8,538 nt of DNA from Sulfurimonas sp. (GTDB taxonomy: Bacteria > Campylobacterota > Campylobacteria > Campylobacterales > Sulfurimonadaceae), in NCBI GenBank assembly GCA_027066935.1, contig JAMOMX010000341.1, positions 1 through 8,538 of the forward strand. The letters run 5' to 3'. How positions within the stretch are numbered: position 1 is the stretch's first letter; the number at the start of each line of letters is the position of its first letter. Below, piece after piece: positions 1 to 4,962 of the stretch. The notes beneath the pieces were generated by a model that was not told the origin of the DNA, did not search any database, and worked only from the letters and a program-made list of their open reading frames with translations. Position numbers and translations under genes: made by a program.

Positions 1-41
1 GGACAAATGCCCTTGGGGTGCGCCGAAGCTAGAATCTTTTA
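1..41. other. Short GC-rich patch downstream of porB, possible edge of a repeat or gene end
   Basis: The first 35 bases are clearly richer in G and C than the rest of the window. They contain the near-palindrome CCCTTGGGG (11-19). On the minus strand GAAGCAAGAG in the last codons of porB is complementary at 8 of 10 positions to TTCTAGCTTC just after the stop, giving a possible hairpin, but no T-run follows, so it is not a classical terminator. The plus strand is open in at least one frame through this patch. Too little is visible to assign it. Confidence 0.35.
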
Positions 42-998
42 TTAAACTCTTGCTTCTTCACGGCGGTTTAGATACGCCCAGTTTTCATCTACTCTTGTTT
101 GCCATTCACCAATTAGGTGTTTGTACTGATCTTTAAACAAGTGCTTGAAACGACCTTGTGCAGCTAAGTACTCTTCAACTGGAACAACATTTTTAGGTCT
201 ATAAGTGATATTTAATTCACGACCCTCAATGATTTCATATAGTGGAAAAACCAATGAATCAGTTGATAAATCAGATAAAAGCATAGTGTCTTTTGGATCA
301 AATTTCCACTCAGTAGTACATGCAGAAACTGCATTTATAAATACAGCACCCTCAGTTGCAAAACCTCTTTGAACTTTTTTAACCAAATCTTTCCATTTAT
401 TTGGAGCAACTTGAGCAGCATAAGGGATGTTATGCGCACCCATAATACCCATTAAATCTTTTTTATTCATCTCCTCACCATAAGAGATAGATCCAGCAGG
501 TGAAGTTGTAGCAGATGAACCAATAGGTGTAGAACTTGAACGTTGTCCACCAGTATTTGCATATACTTCATTGTCAAGAACAACATACATCATATCGTGA
601 TTTCTTTCCATACAACCAGAAATCCACTGAAGACCAATATCGTAAGATGCTCCATCTCCACCAAAAGCAATAAACTTAGGTGTACGCTCTGGTTGCTTTA
701 GGCGACCTTTAGTCTTTAATGCTTTATACATTGATTCAGCACCTGCAATAGCAGTTGAACAATTCTCAAAACCGATATGAATCCAAGAAGCATCCCAAGA
801 TGTATATGGATAAACCGCAGTACAAACCTCTAAACAACCTGTTGAAGCTGATAGAACTAAATCATCATTTGTTGCATTTAATATTTCACGAACAATGATA
901 GAGTGAGCACAACCAGGGCATAGAACATTTGCGCCCTCAAAACGGTCAGCCGATGTTGAAAACTCTTTTAAATTTTTAATCTTTTTTATTTCACTCAT
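42..998 (-). CDS. porB: Pyruvate:ferredoxin oxidoreductase, beta subunit (thiamine diphosphate-binding)
   Basis: This is the catalytic beta subunit of the four-subunit cytoplasmic enzyme that interconverts pyruvate + CoA with acetyl-CoA + CO2 and passes electrons to ferredoxin or flavodoxin. The 318-residue length is normal for a stand-alone beta subunit. The thiamine diphosphate/Mg motif is clear: GDG at 114-116, then DIG at 120-122 and NEVYANTGGQ at 143-152. Cysteines 27, 30, 55 and 227 match in order and spacing the four ligands of the proximal [4Fe-4S] cluster known in this family (CPGC near the N terminus, a third about 25 residues on, a fourth much later). It is the last gene of the por operon. 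Its AGGAAA ribosome-binding site (1004-1009) overlaps the porA stop codon and lies 5 bases before the ATG, which suggests translational coupling. No convincing terminator is seen in the 41 bases left of it. The subunit call is very secure; preference for pyruvate over another 2-oxoacid is inferred from the whole operon. Confidence 0.96.
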   Translation of the reverse strand: MSEIKKIKNLKEFSTSADRFEGANVLCPGCAHSIIVREILNATNDDLVLSASTGCLEVCTAVYPYTSWDASWIHIGFENCSTAIAGAESMYKALKTKGRLKQPERTPKFIAFGGDGASYDIGLQWISGCMERNHDMMYVVLDNEVYANTGGQRSSSTPIGSSATTSPAGSISYGEEMNKKDLMGIMGAHNIPYAAQVAPNKWKDLVKKVQRGFATEGAVFINAVSACTTEWKFDPKDTMLLSDLSTDSLVFPLYEIIEGRELNITYRPKNVVPVEEYLAAQGRFKHLFKDQYKHLIGEWQTRVDENWAYLNRREEARV

Positions 999-1007
999 AC
1001 TGATTTC

Positions 1008-2231
1008 CTATAAATAAGCTAGTTTCGGTCCACGAACACCGATAAACTGTTGTTGTTTAGTAAGTACTTTACCAGCATCAGCGTTTGCTTGAAGCTCATT
1101 GTAAAGATCTACTATGTGAGTCTTTGTCAAGTCACGACCACCAAGACCATATATATATCCACTTAATAACATTTTAGTATCTGTATTAAATAATGAGCCA
1201 GCTATTTCGTTAAATAACATACCAGCAGCACCACCTGGAGCCGATCTATCAAGTGCAGCTACAGCTTTAACATTTTTTAAAGCCTCTCCTATCTCAAAGA
1301 ATGGAAATGGTCTTACGATACGAAGTCCAACTACACCAACCTTAAGACCTTTTTCTCTTAATTCAGTAACAACTTCACGAACAGTTTCAACTGAAGTACC
1401 CATACAAACGATAGCAAGTTCAGCATCATCCATGTCGTAGCATTCTACTTTATTGTACTTACGACCTGTTAATTTTTCAAAATCTGCAAAAGCTTGATCA
1501 ATTTTACCAGGAACAACACTCATCATATCGTTATGTTGACGAGCTTTATGTTCAAAATGCCAATCTTCTTCAGTTTGAACACCATGAGTTACAGGATGCT
1601 CAAAATCCAACATATCATTCATCGGTTTAAATGTACCAACAAAATTAAATGCAACATCGTCTTTCAAAGTGTGAACACCTTGAGCTGTATGAGAAGTTAA
1701 AAAACCATCTTGATTAATAATAGAAGGCATTCTAACATCATGATCTTCAGAAACCTTAAAAGCTATCATATTTAAATCATAAGCTTCTTGTGGAGAAAAT
1801 GCATCAAATTGAATCCAACCACTATCGCGGCATAGATACATATCTGAATGATCACCATTAACATTTAGCGGAGCTGCTAATGCACGATTTACTATATTTA
1901 AAATAATTGGTAAACGCATACCAGCTGCTTGATAAAGTGTCTCAACCATCAAAGCAAGACCTTGCGAAGATGTTGCAGTTGCAACACGACCACCAGCTGC
2001 AGAAGCACCGATACATCCTGACATTGCTGCATGTTCAGACTCAACCATTACAAATTCACCCTCAACATAGTTATCTGACTTGAATTTTGCATAACCCTCA
2101 ACAATAGGAGTTGATGGAGTAATTGGGTAAGCAGGAACAACATCAACTTGACACTGTCTTAGTGCTTGTGCTGCTGCATGATTACCATCCCATACTTCAA
2201 TATCTCTTAATTCCATTTTATCAAATGCCAT
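1008..2231 (-). CDS. porA: Pyruvate:ferredoxin oxidoreductase, alpha subunit
   Basis: This is the alpha subunit, which supplies the other half of the thiamine diphosphate site and the CoA-facing domain of the enzyme. At 407 residues it has the usual length. The N-terminal pyrimidine-binding domain covers roughly residues 10-240. It carries YPITPST at 35-41, the ESEHAA motif at 64-69, whose Glu66 is my best match to the cofactor-activating glutamate, and NVNGDHSD at 123-130. A second alpha/beta domain follows at about 265-365, with ELAIVCMGTSVETVREVV as its first strand and helix. The start is supported by GAGGAGGAG (2237-2245), which forms the last codons of porD, 5 bases before the ATG. Only two bases separate the porD stop from this start, so the two genes are almost certainly co-transcribed and coupled. 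There is no sign of frameshift or truncation. The family also includes 2-ketoisovalerate and 2-oxoglutarate enzymes; the presence of all four subunits in the pyruvate order favours pyruvate. Confidence 0.96.
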   Translation of the reverse strand: MAFDKMELRDIEVWDGNHAAAQALRQCQVDVVPAYPITPSTPIVEGYAKFKSDNYVEGEFVMVESEHAAMSGCIGASAAGGRVATATSSQGLALMVETLYQAAGMRLPIILNIVNRALAAPLNVNGDHSDMYLCRDSGWIQFDAFSPQEAYDLNMIAFKVSEDHDVRMPSIINQDGFLTSHTAQGVHTLKDDVAFNFVGTFKPMNDMLDFEHPVTHGVQTEEDWHFEHKARQHNDMMSVVPGKIDQAFADFEKLTGRKYNKVECYDMDDAELAIVCMGTSVETVREVVTELREKGLKVGVVGLRIVRPFPFFEIGEALKNVKAVAALDRSAPGGAAGMLFNEIAGSLFNTDTKMLLSGYIYGLGGRDLTKTHIVDLYNELQANADAGKVLTKQQQFIGVRGPKLAYL

Positions 2232-2233
2232 CT

Positions 2234-2629
2234 CTACTCCTCCTCATCTTTTGCAGGCCATTTTGCCAACTCTGCTTCTTCATCTGCGTAATCTATGAAC
2301 ATTAAAAGTGATTTTGGATTTGTTGGACAAACTTCAACACAAATTCCACAACCTTTACAATGGTCCATATCTATACCTATCATCTTTTTATCTCTTGCAA
2401 TTATAGAAACATCTGGACAATATATCCAACAAAACTGACAATCTATACAATAGTCTTTATTGAAAACTGGTTTAACAATTCTCCAATCTGAAACATTTGC
2501 ATTGTATGAATTATTTTCTGAATATTTACGATCAGCTTGCGGTGTACCTGCTATATCATCAATAGCTCCATCAAATGAGCGAAGCATTGCTCCGATTTCA
2601 AATTCATCCCATCCTTTATATGCCATCAT
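2234..2629 (-). CDS. porD: Pyruvate:ferredoxin oxidoreductase, delta subunit (2x[4Fe-4S] ferredoxin-like)
   Basis: This 131-residue electron-transfer subunit has two complete CxxCxxCxxxCP motifs: cysteines 61, 64, 67, 71 and cysteines 91, 94, 97, 101. Each set binds one [4Fe-4S] cluster, and together they carry electrons from the thiamine site toward the external carrier. The DWRIVKPVF segment (48-56) before the first motif is typical of PorD. The N-terminal 45 residues are longer than in a minimal ferredoxin and probably pack against the other subunits. The C terminus is acidic (KDEEE), and its GAG codons double as the ribosome-binding site of porA. The protein begins Met-Met. The Shine-Dalgarno AAGGGG leaves only 3 bases before the first ATG but 6 before the second, so the true start may be the second Met at 2626. 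It lies 7 bases after porG and 2 before porA. Confidence 0.95.
   Translation of the reverse strand: MMAYKGWDEFEIGAMLRSFDGAIDDIAGTPQADRKYSENNSYNANVSDWRIVKPVFNKDYCIDCQFCWIYCPDVSIIARDKKMIGIDMDHCKGCGICVEVCPTNPKSLLMFIDYADEEAELAKWPAKDEEE
2237..2245 (-). promoter_or_regulatory. porA ribosome-binding site inside the last codons of porD
   Basis: The minus strand reads GAGGAGGAG, then the TAG stop of porD, then AG and the porA ATG. The strong purine-rich site encodes the terminal glutamates of PorD, so its translation and the loading of porA are physically linked. This would help keep the alpha and delta subunits in ratio. Confidence 0.7.
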
Positions 2630-2632
2630 CAG

Positions 2633-2639
2633 CCCCTTA
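2633..2639 (-). promoter_or_regulatory. porD ribosome-binding site overlapping the porG stop codon; bears on start choice
   Basis: On the minus strand the bases read TAAGGGG, so the TAA stop of porG runs directly into a GGGG Shine-Dalgarno core. The first of the two tandem ATG codons lies 3 bases downstream and the second 6 bases downstream. The second spacing is closer to optimal, so initiation at 2626 is at least as likely as at 2629. The overlap suggests that terminating ribosomes re-initiate on porD. Confidence 0.6.
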
Positions 2640-3194
2640 TTTTACTTCATCATAAGCGCGTTGGATTGCTACCATATTCGCGTCTATAATTTTTTGTGGT
2701 AATTTTGCAAGAACCCTATTCATACTTTTTTTAAAAAATTCTATATCATACATATCAGAGATTTTCATAAAAGCACCAAGCATCGGTGTATTTGGGATTG
2801 GACGCCCAATGGTATCTTTGGCAATTTGAATACAGTCAACTGTATAAACCTCTTTGCCTTCTAATTTTGGTTGAGCTTTAATAAGTTCTTCTGTACTTAA
2901 ATGGGTTGTAATAATATACTTTGTAGTATCTTTGTGATTAATTGTAACATCTGTCGTTATTGCTAACGCGGGATCTATGACAAAAACATAATCTGGTTTC
3001 ATATATTTTTCGTGATTCATAACTACTTTATCATCAACACGATTATAAGCCGTCATCGAAGCTCCACGCTTAGCAGACCCATAAAATGCGAATGCCTGAA
3101 CATGTTTACCTGTTGTAGAAATAACATCAGCTAAACCTTTAGCACCTGTTACAGCACCCTGACCAGCACGGCTATGCCATCTAATTTCTAGCAT
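2637..3194 (-). CDS. porG: Pyruvate:ferredoxin oxidoreductase, gamma subunit
   Basis: This 185-residue gamma subunit is the first gene of the por operon and gives the structural domain that faces CoA in single-chain homologues. The N terminus shows the family signature RWHSRAGQGAVTGA (residues 5-18), which matches the GxGGQG-type loop of PorG/KorC proteins. FYGSAKRGA follows at about 38-46, matching the conserved FG..RRG segment, and then a Rossmann-like run of alternating strands and helices. The start is well supported: AAGGAG (3200-3205) sits 5 bases before the ATG. The stop codon is part of TAAGGGG, the ribosome-binding site of porD. No -10/-35 pair stands out immediately upstream. TATAAA on the minus strand at 3311-3316 or TAGAAT at 3240-3245 are possible -10 boxes without a matching -35, which is common in Campylobacterota but leaves the promoter unassigned. 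Confidence 0.94.
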   Translation of the reverse strand: MLEIRWHSRAGQGAVTGAKGLADVISTTGKHVQAFAFYGSAKRGASMTAYNRVDDKVVMNHEKYMKPDYVFVIDPALAITTDVTINHKDTTKYIITTHLSTEELIKAQPKLEGKEVYTVDCIQIAKDTIGRPIPNTPMLGAFMKISDMYDIEFFKKSMNRVLAKLPQKIIDANMVAIQRAYDEVK

Positions 3195-3692
3195 AAAATC
3201 TCCTTAATTACTATAAGTAATCTCTAATTTAGTTTATGTATTCTAGGCAACTTGCTCTTAAATTTAGCTTTGATGAACTGTTTTATTCACATTGTTTAAA
3301 TTTTGTAATTTTTATACTCATTTATATGGTAAATAACTTCTAAAATTTCATTGAATATATTGTATTTTATATCAATAATTCTTCTTTTTTAGCGTATCCA
3401 TTTAAAAGTGTAACTGATTTTATTTTCCCCATTATTTAGACGAATTATATCAAGCTTAATATTGCTAATCTTCTAGTTTAATAAAACCATATATCTCAAA
3501 GTTTAACTAAATGCTTAAATATAATAAAAAAGATACCTACATACTATATAATAGACTTCACTAAAAATACCAACTAAAGTTTTTACAATTATCATATTAT
3601 ATTAGCTAAAGAAAATTAAACAATTTTTTAAAAAATTTAATTCTTAAATCATAGTAAGATCACACAATAAAAAAAAGGTAAACGATGTTATT
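3195..3692. other. 498-base AT-rich intergenic region with no supported gene
   Basis: The stretch lies upstream of porG and downstream of the minus-strand four-cysteine gene, so it must contain the por operon promoter. Candidate minus-strand -10 boxes are TAGAAT (3240-3245) and TATAAA (3311-3316), neither with a good -35. On the plus strand a perfect TATAAT occurs at 3547-3552 with no gene nearby to use it. The longest ATG-initiated plus-strand frame I noticed (3511-3564) is 17 codons with no ribosome-binding site. A 16-base all-A/T palindrome lies at 3622-3637. I see no tRNA, riboswitch-like core or repeat array. The base composition is more AT-rich than the flanking genes, as expected for non-coding DNA in such a genome. 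Confidence 0.7.
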
Positions 3693-3700
3693 TTAGTTAC
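3669..3700 (-). terminator. Possible weak terminator of the four-cysteine gene
   Basis: Reading the minus strand, the end of the gene (GTAAC) can pair imperfectly with GTTTAC just before a run of eight T residues (3669-3676). The stem is only about four base pairs with a bulge and includes the last codons, so only the T-run is a good terminator element. Low confidence. Confidence 0.25.
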
Positions 3701-3890
3701 TTTTAGCAAGTGTGGCAAAATCTATCTCTTGAACTAATTTATCATCATCTTTTTTCTTATCTTGTTCATAGTTACCAGTAGTAAAAGTGTACTCGCTTTT
3801 TTTCAAAATACACCCTTTTATTCCAGGTTCGCAAGTTAGACTCAAAAGTTTACAATGGCCCTTATAATCATGTTGACAACTCCAACCCAT
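3693..3890 (-). CDS. Small four-cysteine protein of unknown function
   Basis: This 65-residue protein is not assigned to a named family. Its first 30 residues hold all four cysteines, at 5, 13, 20 and 27 (spacing x7, x6, x6), with His7 and His12 between the first two and a CEPGIKGC segment at 20-27. The pattern suggests a small metal-binding or disulphide-stabilised knuckle. There is no signal peptide or membrane segment, so a cytoplasmic metal site is more likely than disulphides. The C-terminal half is charged (KKKDDDK) and probably flexible. The coding case rests on the regular cysteine pattern, a GAGGGG ribosome-binding site just before the ATG and a TATAAT box upstream. It is divergent from ppk2. 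From memory, similar short CxxxxxxxC...CEPGxKGC proteins occur as hypotheticals in Campylobacterota; I cannot verify this here. Confidence 0.75.
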   Translation of the reverse strand: MGWSCQHDYKGHCKLLSLTCEPGIKGCILKKSEYTFTTGNYEQDKKKDDDKLVQEIDFATLAKSN

Positions 3891-3910
3891 AATCCCCTCT
3901 TTTTATATGA

Positions 3911-3916
3911 ATTATA
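3911..3916 (-). promoter_or_regulatory. Minus-strand -10 box for the four-cysteine gene
   Basis: The minus strand reads TTGTTATAAT, giving a perfect TATAAT -10 box. Transcription would begin near 3904, leaving a leader of about 14 bases that just contains the ribosome-binding site. The -35 position (about 3934-3939) reads TGCTTA, a poor match, which is normal for Campylobacterota sigma-70 promoters. Confidence 0.5.
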
Positions 3917-3923
3917 ACAAGAT

Positions 3924-3954
3924 TTGAACAATTTAAGCACACTAGTTATATACT
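3924..3954 (+). promoter_or_regulatory. Plus-strand promoter candidate for ppk2
   Basis: TATACT at 3949-3954 is a good -10 box, and TTGAAC at 3924-3929 is a partial -35 at a slightly long 19-base spacing. Transcription would start near 3961, leaving a leader of about 24 bases with the AAAGGG ribosome-binding site at 3973-3978, 6 bases before the ATG. It lies back to back with the promoter of the divergent small gene. Confidence 0.45.
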
Positions 3955-3984
3955 AATACAGGTAAAGTTTACAAAGGGTTCAAT

Positions 3985-4863
3985 ATGGCAAAAAAAGAAA
4001 AAAGAATAAAAAAAGAAGATAGAAGAAAAAATGATAAAGACAGAAGAGAAAAAAATATAGATACTAAAGTTAGAATTTGGAAAAAAGCAGAAACCATCGC
4101 TTATGAAGAGGAGCTACAAAGATTACAAGTAGAGCTACTTAAGTTTCAAAACTATGTAAAACAAAAAGGTCTTAAAATATTGATGATATTTGAGGGTCGA
4201 GATGCTGCTGGAAAAGGTGGCACAATCAAAAGAATAACAGAACATCTAAATCCAAGGGGTGCAAGAGTTGTTGCACTAGAAAAACCTAATGATAAAGAGG
4301 TTTCTCAGTGGTATTTTCAAAGATATGCAAAACACCTTCCATCTGCTGGAGAGATAGTGTTTTTTGATAGAAGTTGGTATAACCGCTCTATGGTTGAGCC
4401 AGTTATGGGATTTTGTAGTGAGAGAGAACATCATAAATTTTTAAAAGATGCACCGGCATTTGAAAAAATGTTGGTTGATGAGGGTATTCAGATATTTAAG
4501 TTTTATTTTTCTGTCTCTAAAAAAGAGCAAGCAAAAAGATTTAAAGCAAGAGAAACTGATCCGTTAAAACAATACAAACTTTCTTCAGTTGATAAAGAAT
4601 CTCAAAGATTATGGAACGAATATTCATTGGCTAAATTTATGATGCTTAGTGCTACCCACACTGAGGCAGCACCATGGACAATAGTAAAAAGTGATAATAA
4701 GAAAAAAGCTAGAATCAATGCTATAAAACATATTTTAAATTTTGTAGAGTATGAAGATAAAATATCTTCTAAGGAGATTATAGTTGATAGAGAGATTATA
4801 ATTTTTGGAAGAGATGAAGCTATCTCTATGGAGAGAAAATTTAAATTTTCACTTAAAAATTAA
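3985..4863 (+). CDS. ppk2: Polyphosphate kinase 2 (class I-like, single domain)
   Basis: This enzyme transfers phosphate between inorganic polyphosphate and nucleotides in the cytoplasm; PPK2 class I members mainly make ATP or GTP from the diphosphate. The P-loop (Walker A) is GRDAAGKGGT at 71-80, and the Walker B segment is FFDRSWYNR at 126-134 with Asp128. The lid region follows at about 188-215, with KRFKARETDPLKQYKLS. The GKGGTIKR form, rather than GKDGTIKH, together with YFQRY and HLPSAGE, resembles the class I single-domain proteins; class assignment is by recalled motifs, not alignment. The 292-residue length is right. The first 28 residues are an unusually charged, lysine/arginine-rich tail, which could bind polyphosphate or nucleic acid. 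Start: ATG with AAAGGG 6 bases upstream. No terminator is visible before the next gene 96 bases on, so read-through is possible. Confidence 0.95.
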   Translation: MAKKEKRIKKEDRRKNDKDRREKNIDTKVRIWKKAETIAYEEELQRLQVELLKFQNYVKQKGLKILMIFEGRDAAGKGGTIKRITEHLNPRGARVVALEKPNDKEVSQWYFQRYAKHLPSAGEIVFFDRSWYNRSMVEPVMGFCSEREHHKFLKDAPAFEKMLVDEGIQIFKFYFSVSKKEQAKRFKARETDPLKQYKLSSVDKESQRLWNEYSLAKFMMLSATHTEAAPWTIVKSDNKKKARINAIKHILNFVEYEDKISSKEIIVDREIIIFGRDEAISMERKFKFSLKN

Positions 4864-4945
4864 TATCACTATTTTACACTAAAAGATGGGGATTGGTATT
4901 ATATAGCTTTTAAAGTTTTTATGATAATATATTTTAATCAATTGT

Positions 4946-4962
4946 AGGGAAAATATATTTTG
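4946..4962 (+). promoter_or_regulatory. Ribosome-binding site and TTG start of the peptidase-barrel gene
   Basis: AGGGA at 4946-4950 lies 9 bases before the TTG at 4960-4962. An in-frame TAG at 4945-4947 rules out any longer N terminus, and the next in-frame Met is residue 172, past both the signal peptide and the HExxH motif. TTG is therefore the only start giving an exportable protein. A weak extended -10-like TGATAATAT precedes it at 4922-4930; no -35 is visible. Confidence 0.7.

Noticed and set aside
1494..1700. 68-codon plus-strand frame
   Set aside because: Lies entirely opposite porA, which is a certain gene; no ribosome-binding site and no recognisable domain.
2123..2305. 60-codon plus-strand frame across the porA/porD junction
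   Set aside because: Antisense shadow of two well-supported genes; hydrophobic only because of the codon composition of the opposite strand.
2460..2702. 80-codon plus-strand frame opposite porD and porG
   Set aside because: Antisense to conserved coding sequence, no supporting signals.
3210..3215. TATAGT on the minus strand as the por operon -10 box
   Set aside because: It would place the transcription start on top of the porG ribosome-binding site, leaving no usable leader.
3511..3564. 17-codon plus-strand frame in the intergenic region
   Set aside because: Very short, no Shine-Dalgarno, and composition like the non-coding surroundings.
3622..3637. Perfect 16-base A/T palindrome
   Set aside because: Composed only of runs of T and A with no loop, likely by chance in such AT-rich DNA; not a terminator or a convincing operator.
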